Assembly: GCA_024709105.1 (NCBI GenBank)
Contig: JANJXJ010000033.1
Location: forward strand, 1-52,844
Direction: 5' to 3'
Origin: Lentimicrobium sp.
GTDB taxonomy: Bacteria > Bacteroidota > Bacteroidia > Bacteroidales > Lentimicrobiaceae
DNA length: 52,844 nt
Shown here: positions 1-8,427 of the stretch, piece by piece
How positions within the stretch are numbered: the first letter of the stretch is position 1
Layout: each line of letters opens with the position of its first letter
Program-made: the position numbers and the translations under genes
The notes under the pieces: model-generated
Told to the model about the DNA's origin: nothing
What the model saw: the letters and a program-made list of their open reading frames with translations, nothing else
Databases searched by the model: none

Positions 1-113
1 GTCAACATTGACGAGAGAGCTTTGTGCTTCTAATGAACTTTAGTAATAAATTGAAACTTTGTGCTTCGAAACCCGTACGAACGCCAAGCGCAAAACCGTT
101 AAGCACAAGTAAT
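1..113. repeat. Cassette-boundary-like repeat region (attC-like, unproven)
   Basis: The direct repeat CTTTGTGCTTC occurs at 20-30 and 57-67. GTGCTT at 61-66 is the reverse complement of AAGCAC at 101-106, so 61-106 can fold back on itself. GTTAAGC at 98-104 fits the GTTRRRY core of integron attC sites, and the same heptamer recurs at 629-635, after the next gene. A proper RYYYAAC partner box is not visible in either place, so this is only a resemblance. The region may equally be the tail of an unrelated repeat array left of the window. Confidence 0.3.
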
Positions 114-554
114 ATGAAAAAATATAAGACACAAGATTTTGTCCTGACATTTTTATTATTAGGACTGTTCCTGACAGCTTGTTCCGACAAGAAAAGTAAT
201 GTTTCGGACAACTCTGACAAGCCTGAAAGCTTCACTGACTTTTACCAGAAATTCACAACTGACTCTTTGTTCCAGCTTGACAGAGTTGAATTTCCGGTTC
301 ATGGTCGCTACATGGACAATGAAATAGCAGGAACAACTGAAAGTGACAGTACCACCTGGACAAGACAGAATTGGATAATTATTCGTGCTATAAAAAAAGA
401 AGATTTGAGCAATCTTAGAATTTCGAAAAGCATTTCAGACAGTATAGCAATTATAAAGACAGAAGGAATTGACTTCAACTTTACTTTTGAAGAGACTTAT
501 AAAAGAAAGAACGGGAAATGGTATTTAACAAACCTGACAGATTTGTCTTTATAG
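114..554 (+). CDS. Small hypothetical lipoprotein
   Basis: This 146-residue protein of unrecognised family is probably exported and lipid-anchored. The ATG at 114 is chosen because it is followed directly by a lipoprotein signal: basic n-region (MKKYK), hydrophobic stretch, then the lipobox LTAC with Cys about 23 residues in. An in-frame opening from 24 would add 30 polar residues before the signal and is unlikely. The mature part is polar, with charged Asp/Lys/Ser stretches after the Cys, and ends in a KNGKWYLTNL-like strand typical of small secreted beta proteins. Base composition is visibly richer in A+T than the hydrolase genes to the right. The gene stands alone, with no promoter recognised and GTTAAGC heptamers on both sides, which suggests a laterally acquired single-gene unit. 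No function can be assigned. Confidence 0.7.
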   Translation: MKKYKTQDFVLTFLLLGLFLTACSDKKSNVSDNSDKPESFTDFYQKFTTDSLFQLDRVEFPVHGRYMDNEIAGTTESDSTTWTRQNWIIIRAIKKEDLSNLRISKSISDSIAIIKTEGIDFNFTFEETYKRKNGKWYLTNLTDLSL

Positions 555-656
555 AATTACCTGTGCCCAGTCGAGTAGACAGCTCCGCCAGAACTTAGTT
601 GCCAAAGTTCACCTTTCACACCAATGTAGTTAAGCGTCACCTGGAAAGCGGAGGTT

Positions 657-708
657 GCTTGTCTTGGGAGCGCGCAGCGATAACGAGAGAGGTCGGAGGT
701 CAGAGATC
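657..708. repeat. 52-base intergenic repeat, copy 1
   Basis: This is the first of three near-identical 52-base units, running from GCTTGTCTTGGGAGCGCG to GTCAGAGATC. It lies in the 405-base gene-free stretch (555-959) between the small lipoprotein and the convergent GH2 gene. No credible coding frame covers it. Copies 2 and 3 are at 780-883. Confidence 0.8.
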
Positions 709-779
709 TGATCCCGATGGCCTTTAGATTTGCAAACTTTATTAACAACAATTTACTATCGGAACGGAGGTCAGAGGTC

Positions 780-883
780 GCTTGTCTCGGCAGGGCGCAG
801 CGATAACGAGAGTGATCGGAGGGCAGAGATCGCTTGTCTCGGGAGCGCGCAGCGATAACGAGAGAGGTCGGAAGTCAGAGATC
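780..883. repeat. 52-base intergenic repeat, copies 2 and 3 in tandem
   Basis: Two head-to-tail units sit at 780-831 and 832-883. Copy 3 differs from copy 1 at only two positions, and copy 2 differs at several more. All three share the core GCGCAGCGATAACGAGAG. A shorter echo, GGAGGTCAGAGGTC, precedes copy 2 at about 766-779. The remaining DNA to 959 is simple-sequence-like, with repeated AATCCGCAATCC-type words. Confidence 0.8.
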
Positions 884-914
884 AGAAATCGGAGCCCCAA
901 ATCCGTAATCCAAT

Positions 915-930
915 ACCGATAGCCATCGGT
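915..930 (-). terminator. Possible weak hairpin after the GH2 gene
   Basis: ACCGAT (915-920) and ATCGGT (925-930) form a perfect 6-base stem with a 4-base loop, 30 bases downstream of the GH2 stop codon. There is no clear T-run, so termination is only a guess. Confidence 0.3.
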
Positions 931-959
931 ACTAAAATCCGCAATCCAATCCCCAATCC

Positions 960-3554
960 CTATCTTTTCATAGTTTCTGCCAGATGCAGCACCCTGAAAC
1001 CTTTTTCAAAATCTTCCCAGCGCATGTTTGCCGGGCAGGTGATCAGGCGGGTTTCGCCGGGTTGCATATCAAAAAAGTTATCTGAGAACAGCACATCGCT
1101 GTTGTCGCTGATAAGCATCAGGTTTTTGCAGAGTTTTTGGGTGGTGATTTCTATTACAAAATGATCGCCTTTATCGCTGATGCGGGTTTTTATACCGGGG
1201 TCGGGCAGCTTCAGGTCTTTGGGTTTGGCAAAATAGGCAAACTCCTGGTCAATCTCACGGGTACCTTCCAAAAGGGTGGCGGTGAGGAAAACCTTGTTTT
1301 CGGAATAGTTCAGCGGCAGGTCTTTCAGATCAATGCTGCAGAGCAAGGCCGAACCATTGGCGGGTAAAGTAACCTTGTAAGGCCTGTTCCACAAGGAGTT
1401 GCCGCTGAAATCGGCTAAGTTGAGGCGCAGCAAGGCAGCTGTTTTTTTATCGGTATCAGAAACTCCGAACACCTGCAGTTTGCCGTTTTCGATTACCACC
1501 TGTATCATCTGATTTTTGAGCGCCTCTTTGGCGAAATAATGCAGGGCTTTCCATCTGCCGTAATAATCAATGCCCGACCAGGAGGCCACCGGCCACACAT
1601 CGTTCAGCTGCCAGTAGAGCGAACCCATGCAGTAAGGCATATCTGCGCGGTGGGTTTTCAGAGCCATTTTTATGGCATCGGCCTGAAGCAGCTGTCCCAC
1701 ATAGAGCAGATGCTCAAAGTTTTCGGGAATCTGATAATCCTGTTCCATATACTGCCTGATGCGCAGGTTGCCAATGCCGCTGCGCTGATGCGAAGCCATA
1801 ACGGGCGATTCAATGTTCCAGTCTTCGGGCAGGGTATACTTTTTAACGCTGTTGAACTCAGGGAACGACTGAAATCCGTATTCGCTCATAAAGCGGGCGC
1901 GGTATTTCCTGAAATCGCTGAAGGGGTGTTGTCCGTGCCAAACGCCCCAATAGTGCATATCGCCGGAGTTGCTTTCGTAACCCGACAGCTTGCCCATGCC
2001 CGCCGAAGGGGAGGAATGCCAGTACGGCTGATGATCGGTAAGCTGATCTACCACCTTTGGCAGAATGTGGTGAAAGAGCGTATCGTAGGCTTTCCAGATG
2101 GTTTCGCGCTGTGCGGCATTGTATTCCTGCTTCCAGCCCCAGCCGCGGTCTTCGTGCCCCTGCGCCCAGGCTACTTCAATTTCGTTGTTGCCGCACCACA
2201 GGGCGATGCAGGCATGGTTGCGCAGCCGCTTCACATTGTCTTCGGCTTCGCGGCGGGCGCTGTTCAAAAAGTCATCGTCGCCGGGATACATGCTGCAGGC
2301 ATACATAAAGTCCTGCCAGATCATAATTCCGTATTTGTCGCACAGATCGTAAAACAGGTCTTCCTCGTAAACACCACCGCCCCATACGCGCAGCATATTC
2401 ATGTTGGCATCGGCGGCCGATTTAACAATAAACTCATAGGTTTCGGGCGAAACGCGCGGCAGAAAAACATCGTTGGGGATGTAATTCGCACCTTTGGCAA
2501 AAACCGGCCGGCCGTTTACCTCAAAATAGAAACTCTCTCCCCCACCCTTTGCATCGGGCTTGCGGATGAGTTTGATGGTTCTCAGGCCAATGTTTTCGGT
2601 TTCGGTACTCAGCACGGCATCTCCCCGGCTTAGGCTGGCTGTGATGCTGTACAAATGCTGTTTCCCCAGTCCGTTGGGCCACCAGAGCTCAGGGGAGGAA
2701 ATTTTAAAGTCAATGTTTTGAAGTGAGGTTTCTGTGGTGATGTTTACGGTTTTCGAAACCGCTGGTTTGCCATTAACCATAACATTCAGCACATAACTGC
2801 CGGGGGTGGTTGCCTCGGTTTCAATTACAGCCTCGAGTGATGCTTCTTTGGTTGTAATCCCCTTTTGCCTGATGTGCAGCGACGAAATGCGGCCATTGCT
2901 GAAACCATGCAGATAGGCAGGACGCCATACTCCCGAACTTACCAGGCGCGGCCCCCAGTCCCAGCCAAAATGGTAACCGGCTTTGCGCGTAAAAATGCTC
3001 ACCTGATTGGTGCCCATACCTCCCAGCTTTGACTGATCGTTGGAAGCCGGCAGCGGATAACCGAACTTTTCCTGCAATGCCATGCCTTTGATTACCGGAG
3101 AAGTAAAATATATGCGCAACTGATTGTTGCCGGATTTCAGAAAAGGTTTGACATCCACCCGCCAGGTAACAAACATATTGTCAGCTGACAGAATTTTATT
3201 TTCGTTGAGAAAAACCTCGGCATGAGTATCCAGCCCTTCAAAAACCAGATGTATGTTTTCGGAACTCAGCAGTGCTTCCGAAGCGGTAAATTGGGTACGG
3301 TACTCCCAGTTAACCTTGTCAATCCACTGCTGATCAAGCTCGTTGAGGCGGTAAAAAGGATCCTGAATTTTGCCGGCAGCCAGCAAATCGGTATGCACTA
3401 CTCCGGGAACAGCCGCCGGCATCCAGTTTAATGTTCCGGCCTGCCTGAACTCCCAGTTTTTATCCAATTGCAATAAATGGGAAGCGGAACCTTGTCCCAC
3501 CAGAATTTGCTGTATCATAACTACAAAAACAAGGATGAACCATCTTAACTTCAT
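960..3554 (-). CDS. GH2 beta-mannosidase, exported
   Basis: A family GH2 enzyme of 864 residues, predicted to release mannose from the non-reducing end of beta-mannan oligosaccharides in the periplasm. The ATG at 3554 is preferred over 3605 because it starts a clean signal peptide (MKLRWFILVFVVM) cut near GQGSA. Domain order is an N-terminal sugar-binding sandwich (about 30-200), an Ig-like sandwich ending at WWPNGLGKQ, a TIM barrel (about 315-650) and C-terminal sandwiches. The general acid/base is Glu458 in WCGNNE and the nucleophile is Glu558 in MSEYGF. Both lie close to the catalytic positions of the Bacteroides thetaiotaomicron beta-mannosidase BtMan2A, which has a similar length. The gene is divergent from the HTCS regulator, so the two may share a control region. 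The specificity call rests on these motifs and the mannan context. Confidence 0.9.
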   Translation of the reverse strand: MKLRWFILVFVVMIQQILVGQGSASHLLQLDKNWEFRQAGTLNWMPAAVPGVVHTDLLAAGKIQDPFYRLNELDQQWIDKVNWEYRTQFTASEALLSSENIHLVFEGLDTHAEVFLNENKILSADNMFVTWRVDVKPFLKSGNNQLRIYFTSPVIKGMALQEKFGYPLPASNDQSKLGGMGTNQVSIFTRKAGYHFGWDWGPRLVSSGVWRPAYLHGFSNGRISSLHIRQKGITTKEASLEAVIETEATTPGSYVLNVMVNGKPAVSKTVNITTETSLQNIDFKISSPELWWPNGLGKQHLYSITASLSRGDAVLSTETENIGLRTIKLIRKPDAKGGGESFYFEVNGRPVFAKGANYIPNDVFLPRVSPETYEFIVKSAADANMNMLRVWGGGVYEEDLFYDLCDKYGIMIWQDFMYACSMYPGDDDFLNSARREAEDNVKRLRNHACIALWCGNNEIEVAWAQGHEDRGWGWKQEYNAAQRETIWKAYDTLFHHILPKVVDQLTDHQPYWHSSPSAGMGKLSGYESNSGDMHYWGVWHGQHPFSDFRKYRARFMSEYGFQSFPEFNSVKKYTLPEDWNIESPVMASHQRSGIGNLRIRQYMEQDYQIPENFEHLLYVGQLLQADAIKMALKTHRADMPYCMGSLYWQLNDVWPVASWSGIDYYGRWKALHYFAKEALKNQMIQVVIENGKLQVFGVSDTDKKTAALLRLNLADFSGNSLWNRPYKVTLPANGSALLCSIDLKDLPLNYSENKVFLTATLLEGTREIDQEFAYFAKPKDLKLPDPGIKTRISDKGDHFVIEITTQKLCKNLMLISDNSDVLFSDNFFDMQPGETRLITCPANMRWEDFEKGFRVLHLAETMKR

Positions 3555-3817
3555 ACTCCGGGTTTTTAAATTTTTTAATGAAGCGAAAATAACGAGTTTT
3601 TTCATTCAAAAAAACAGGAACCGGAAAATGCTGTTCCGGGTAGCTGACAAACAAACCATTTAACCATGACATTTGTAACATCAATTTTGTACAGCATTGA
3701 TTTTCATCGCTTTACAACATCAAAAAAAAATCACCACAGGGTAAATGCAGCGGCTGGGGTTATGCACTTACAAACGTATTAAAATGCATACTATTTTAGG
3801 GGCAAAATTTAAAAAGA
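3555..3817. promoter_or_regulatory. Divergent promoter region, GH2 / HTCS
   Basis: This 263-base gap separates two divergent starts. On the minus strand TACGTTTG (CAAACGTA at 3771-3778) is a full match to the Bacteroidota -7 element TAnnTTTG and would start the GH2 transcript near 3767. On the plus strand TATTTTAG at 3792-3799 is a one-mismatch match just before the HTCS start. No -33 TTTG at the expected 19-21 base spacing was found for either, so both are tentative. Confidence 0.4.
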
Positions 3818-6800
3818 ATGCCTCTGACTGCAAAGTTTACTGATTACCGACATTTTTGGGTTTATTTACCAGGCCTTTTGTTGTTTTTTATTCTGCTGAA
3901 CGGGGCCATACAGAGCTTTGGGCAGGATCAGAACATCGAACTTATGCCTGCGCTCAGGGGCACCGAACTGCCCGAAATTGACATCAACAGCATTGCTCAG
4001 GATAGCGCCGGATTTTTGTGGATAGGCACCTGGAAAGGATTATACAGGTACGATGGCCGCGAAGTAATCAACTATTCGCTGCATATGAACAACAAGATTG
4101 GCCGGAAAATCAGCAGCCTGTTTCTCGATTCGGAAGGGATGTTGTGGATAGGAACTTACAGCGAAGGTTTGTTTGTTTACAACACATACAATCAGCACAT
4201 TACTGAATACAAGGAAATCAACGGAACCAAACTGAGCAACATCATCAGGATAAATGAAGCTTCCGGCAAACGGATTATGGTTGCCTCGTACGATGGCATT
4301 TTTATATATAATTATGCTGAAAAGGGATTTGAAACAGCCACCCTTTCGCACAACGCCAAAGCAGGCAACATCAGGCTTACCTTAGCTTATGAAGATGTAA
4401 ACGGCAACTTCTGGGCAGGCTCTGACCAGGGTATTTTACGTTTGGAAAAAGGTAAATCCACTCTGATACACACAGGTTTGCATCCCGGCATTTACATTCA
4501 CAAAATTACGGAGCTCACCAATGGCTGGCTGCTGGTGTCGAGTTTGAAGGGCAACGACCTGTTTGAGGTGATCAACGGCAATCTGCGCCCCCTTAAAGAG
4601 TTGCCGCTGGCCAATGCACTCAGGCAATTTCAAAGAGAATCGAACACTGCCGCCATATTGCGCAGCACGCCCGGGCAGCTATGGATAGGCACCCACAACG
4701 GCCTGATTATTTTTGACATCAAATCGGGTCAGTTGATTTCATCACCGGCATTTGTTGACATTCCAATAAGCGACCTGCCACATATTGAATCCATTTACGA
4801 AGACCGGCAGGGCATTGTGTGGGTGGGCACCAGCAGGGGGCTGTTTAAGTATGACCGCAACCGAAAGCCATTTTATATGATGTCGGCAGGCAAAAATTCA
4901 GCCGAAATCATGGCTATGGCCCGCCACAACAAAAATGCCATCTGGGCCGGCACACGCGGGCAGGGCATCATACTCCTGAATCTTGGGCCCGAAGGCGGCT
5001 CTGCCTCACAGAAATTGCTTACTTTTAATAATGAAAGCATCAATGCCCTGGTAAAAGAAGATATTTTCAGTCTCGAAAGCGGGCTTGAAGGCGATTTGTG
5101 GATCAGCACCAAAGGCAGGGGCATAGTTCATGTAAAAAACTTCAGCGAACAGGCTTCGGTGATAGTTGGGGGAACCACCGTGCTGCACAACGAAGCCAAT
5201 GGCTCGCCCGACAACCATGTGATGAATATTTACCGCGACAGCCGCGGCATTGTGTGGGGAGGAACCTGGTCGAACGGACTGATATACTATTCTCCTGAAG
5301 AACAAAAATTTCTGAGGATAAAAGGCAAACTGGCCCATGAACTGAAAAAATACCCCATTGTTAAAATTGCTGAAACCGGCCCCAACAAATATTATCTGGG
5401 TACCCGTGGCAACGGACTGCTCAGGGTTGAAATGAACAACACCAACGATTCTCTGATCAGGATTGAGCGCTTCATCAACAATCCCGGCGACAGCACATCC
5501 ATTGGCAATAACTTCATAAGCGATATGGTGATAATGCCCGGCAACGATTTGTGGCTGGCCACCGAGTTTGGATTGTCGGTACTGCGAAACAATTCGGGCA
5601 AATTCATCAACTACGGAACCCACCGCGAATTTCCGAGCCCGGTAATACAATCCATCATCCCGGTTTCAGGCAACGAACTTTGGATTTCATCAGAGAACGG
5701 ACTGGCGAAGATTCTTACTGAAAAAGGTTTGCCACAGCTGATAAGAAGTTACAACAAATTCGATGGCCTGAACATTTCGTTTTTTAACACCAGTTGCGCC
5801 ATCAAAGCCGAAAACGGGCATGTGTATTTCGGAGGAAAAGAAGGCATTTGCCATTTTAATCCAGTACAGATTACCGATTCGCGCAACATGCCTGCTGCCT
5901 TAATAACACAGATGAGGCTGTTTAATGAAATGGTAACCTCGGGGCTGGAGTACGACGGCAGAATACTGCTCGAAAAATCAATCTGGGCAACAGAAACGGT
6001 GAAACTTAAATATTATCAGAACACGCTTTCATTTTCCTTTTCGGGAATGGATTTCAGTGTGCCCGAGAAAATCACCTACGCCTATAAATTAGAAGGCCTC
6101 GACAACAGCTGGACTTACACCCACTGGCCCGAGTGCCATTATCCGCGGCTGAGACACGGCAAATACACCTTATTGGTACGTTGCTCAAACAGCGATGGAT
6201 TGTGGAGCGAAAATACCACCCGCCTGCAGATAGTAATCCTGCCGCCCTGGTGGTTCAGCAGACTGGCATATTTTATTTATGTGCTGATTTTCCTTTCGCT
6301 GATTTACGCAGGTTATCGCCTGGTAAGATACAGGCACAGGCTGAAAATAGAAAAGCTGGAAAGAGATCAGGAGGTGGAGCTGAGCGAAATGAGGATGCGC
6401 TTTTACACAAACATCTCGCATGAATTCAGAACACCGCTTACCATTATTATGGGGCTTACCGGAAGGCTGAGAGGCAACGATGACCCTGAAAAGCGCGAAG
6501 ATTTTTACGAAAAAATTGACCGCAACGCCCGCATTCTGCTCCGCCTGATCACCGACCTGATGGATTTAAGAAAAGTGGAGAAAGAGGAAATCCGCCTGAA
6601 GCGCGAAACCCTTAACCCTTCAAAATTCTTTATGCAGACCTGCGAAAACTTCGCGTATCTGTTCCCTACCAAGGGCATTGAATTTTCAGTAACCGACAAG
6701 GTACCCGAAGGCCACAGCATTTATGCAGACCCCGGCCGCCTCGAATCTGTGGTATACAACCTGCTTTCAAATGCCTTTAAATTCACCCCGCACGGCGGAA

Positions 6801-8062
6801 AAGTAAACTGTTCGGTTGATCTGGTTCAAAAAACCGAACGCAGGGAAGGTGATTCTTTCTGGAAAAAAATCAAAACCACACCAACCACTTACCTTTCCTT
6901 TACAGTGCATGATACCGGCATTGGCATGACCCGGGCACAGCTGCGAACCATTTTCGACAAATACAATAAAAACAGACATTACGACACCACCGAAAACAAT
7001 CAGTCGAGTTATGGCATTGGCCTGGTGTTTACCCGTTCGCTCATCGAACTGCATGGCGGAACCATAGAAGTGGAGAGCGACAAAGGCAAAGGAAGCACCT
7101 TTACAGTTTTGCTTCCGCTAAAGGACAGCGCAGCGCAGGGCGAAACCGACGAAAGCAGGGCATTTGCTGAAACAAAAATCATCAGCGGAAGCATACCTGG
7201 CGACAGTGCCAGCCTGAAGCCCGAAGAGAGTACCGGCGATGAAAAGATCATACTGGTAATTGACGACAATGTTGAAGTACGCGACCTGCTGAAAGAAGTG
7301 CTTACACCCGCTTACCGCATTGTTGAGGCTGTTGATGGCAACGATGGCTGGAACAAAACCTGCGAACTGCTGCCCGACCTGGTGATCAGCGATGTGATTA
7401 TGCCCGGCATGGATGGTTATACCCTTTGCGAAAAGCTCAAGACCTCAGCCATGACCAATCACATACCTGTGATACTCCTTACGGCACTGCCTTCAAGCGA
7501 AGACAGAATACGCGGCCTCAAACACGGCGCCGATTCCTATATCCCCAAACCATTTGAACTTGAGCATCTGGTAGTCAGAATCCAGAAACTCATCAGCTCC
7601 AGAATTATACTCAAGGACAAATACATGAAGGACTTTTTGCTGAGGCCTGAAAAAAGTTCAGAAAACGAGGTAAATCCTTCGGTAGAATATATAGGTAAGA
7701 TCAAAAAACTGATAGAGCAGAACATTATCAATTCTGAATATGATGTCTCTGACTTATGCAGGGATCTGGGAACCAGCCGTATGCAGTTGTACCGCAAGCT
7801 CAAGGCCACAGTGGGATATTCGGCCAACGAGCTGATACGAAAGGTAAGGCTCTACAAAGCTGCCGAACTGCTGCTGAGAGGCGATCTGAACATAGCCCAG
7901 GTTACTTACGAAGTAGGTTTCAGCGACCTTCAGTACTTCAGAAAATGTTTCAAGGAAGAGTTTGAAATGACTCCTTCGCAATATATCAAGGCAAATTCAA
8001 AAGAAGGAGAACCCGACTACGACAAAGTTGACCCTTTTGAACAGGAGAACCCGGCCGAATAA
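3818..8062 (+). CDS. Hybrid two-component sensor/regulator (HTCS) of the mannan locus
   Basis: A 1414-residue one-protein signalling system that senses an oligosaccharide in the periplasm and activates the locus genes from the inner membrane. Order of parts: N-terminal signal/anchor (about 13-35); two-bladed beta-propeller sensor with many WIGT/WVGT-type Reg_prop repeats (about 45-690); a Y_Y_Y-type immunoglobulin-like domain ending near residue 805; a membrane helix (about 814-833); HisKA with phospho-acceptor His868 in SHEFRTP; HATPase with DTGIGM at 1032 and a GIGL G2 box; a receiver with Asp1192 in ISDVIMPGMDGY and the usual KPFE lysine; and an AraC-type double helix-turn-helix (about 1308-1390). 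All phospho-residues and ATP-site motifs look intact. It lies between the GH2 gene and susC, the usual place for a locus regulator. The ligand, probably a manno-oligosaccharide, is inferred from context. Confidence 0.95.
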   Translation: MPLTAKFTDYRHFWVYLPGLLLFFILLNGAIQSFGQDQNIELMPALRGTELPEIDINSIAQDSAGFLWIGTWKGLYRYDGREVINYSLHMNNKIGRKISSLFLDSEGMLWIGTYSEGLFVYNTYNQHITEYKEINGTKLSNIIRINEASGKRIMVASYDGIFIYNYAEKGFETATLSHNAKAGNIRLTLAYEDVNGNFWAGSDQGILRLEKGKSTLIHTGLHPGIYIHKITELTNGWLLVSSLKGNDLFEVINGNLRPLKELPLANALRQFQRESNTAAILRSTPGQLWIGTHNGLIIFDIKSGQLISSPAFVDIPISDLPHIESIYEDRQGIVWVGTSRGLFKYDRNRKPFYMMSAGKNSAEIMAMARHNKNAIWAGTRGQGIILLNLGPEGGSASQKLLTFNNESINALVKEDIFSLESGLEGDLWISTKGRGIVHVKNFSEQASVIVGGTTVLHNEANGSPDNHVMNIYRDSRGIVWGGTWSNGLIYYSPEEQKFLRIKGKLAHELKKYPIVKIAETGPNKYYLGTRGNGLLRVEMNNTNDSLIRIERFINNPGDSTSIGNNFISDMVIMPGNDLWLATEFGLSVLRNNSGKFINYGTHREFPSPVIQSIIPVSGNELWISSENGLAKILTEKGLPQLIRSYNKFDGLNISFFNTSCAIKAENGHVYFGGKEGICHFNPVQITDSRNMPAALITQMRLFNEMVTSGLEYDGRILLEKSIWATETVKLKYYQNTLSFSFSGMDFSVPEKITYAYKLEGLDNSWTYTHWPECHYPRLRHGKYTLLVRCSNSDGLWSENTTRLQIVILPPWWFSRLAYFIYVLIFLSLIYAGYRLVRYRHRLKIEKLERDQEVELSEMRMRFYTNISHEFRTPLTIIMGLTGRLRGNDDPEKREDFYEKIDRNARILLRLITDLMDLRKVEKEEIRLKRETLNPSKFFMQTCENFAYLFPTKGIEFSVTDKVPEGHSIYADPGRLESVVYNLLSNAFKFTPHGGKVNCSVDLVQKTERREGDSFWKKIKTTPTTYLSFTVHDTGIGMTRAQLRTIFDKYNKNRHYDTTENNQSSYGIGLVFTRSLIELHGGTIEVESDKGKGSTFTVLLPLKDSAAQGETDESRAFAETKIISGSIPGDSASLKPEESTGDEKIILVIDDNVEVRDLLKEVLTPAYRIVEAVDGNDGWNKTCELLPDLVISDVIMPGMDGYTLCEKLKTSAMTNHIPVILLTALPSSEDRIRGLKHGADSYIPKPFELEHLVVRIQKLISSRIILKDKYMKDFLLRPEKSSENEVNPSVEYIGKIKKLIEQNIINSEYDVSDLCRDLGTSRMQLYRKLKATVGYSANELIRKVRLYKAAELLLRGDLNIAQVTYEVGFSDLQYFRKCFKEEFEMTPSQYIKANSKEGEPDYDKVDPFEQENPAE

Positions 8063-8427
8063 CACCCGGCAAAAAGCAAGTGCTTTGTTCCGGCAGGTAC
8101 TTGCATCAAAGCACCATGTCAGATGTATCAGATCCTTTAAAGAAATGGTACGGGAATAAAAAAGATTTTTGATCCCTCAACGCCAAGTATCTGACAAACA
8201 ATACAATAAGCTTCAGGAATGTAAAAAATTACACAGGCGGTAATAAATGACATTCCTATTTGATATAAATATCATCGGTGAAGCAGGTTAGTAGAATGTA
8301 GTTTTACCCTGCACTTAAACAAGTGTATTCCGGAGCCTGCCTGATTAAAAATGGCACATATAATAAGGTGTGATCCGGAATGAAAGGCTAACTAACCAAA
8401 CATTAACAAAACATTAGCAAAAAGATT
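8063..8427 (+). promoter_or_regulatory. Control region upstream of susC
   Basis: This 365-base gene-free region contains several inverted repeats. Two interleaved pairs follow the HTCS stop: GCAAGT 8076-8081 with ACTTGC 8099-8104, and GTGCTTTG 8080-8087 with CAAAGCAC 8107-8114. GTCAGAT at 8118-8124 pairs with ATCTGAC at 8189-8195. A small hairpin CACTT/AAGTG is at 8312-8325. ATTCCGGA 8327-8334 pairs with TCCGGAAT 8374-8381. No full TAnnTTTG box was found, as might be expected for an activator-dependent promoter. The 8076-8114 structure may act as the HTCS terminator, and the later ones may be operator or leader structures. These roles are inference. Confidence 0.45.

Noticed and set aside
629-635. 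GTTAAGC as the 3' end of a true integron attC site
   Set aside because: The upstream 75 bases after the lipoprotein stop lack an RYYYAAC box and a matching stem, so a real attC site is not supported here.
1539-2633. Long open frame antisense to the GH2 gene
   Set aside because: It mirrors the GH2 codon pattern on the opposite strand, has no recognisable domains and no start signal.
5006-5650. Open frame antisense to the HTCS propeller
   Set aside because: The plus-strand propeller repeats are clearly conserved coding sequence. The antisense frame has no family features.
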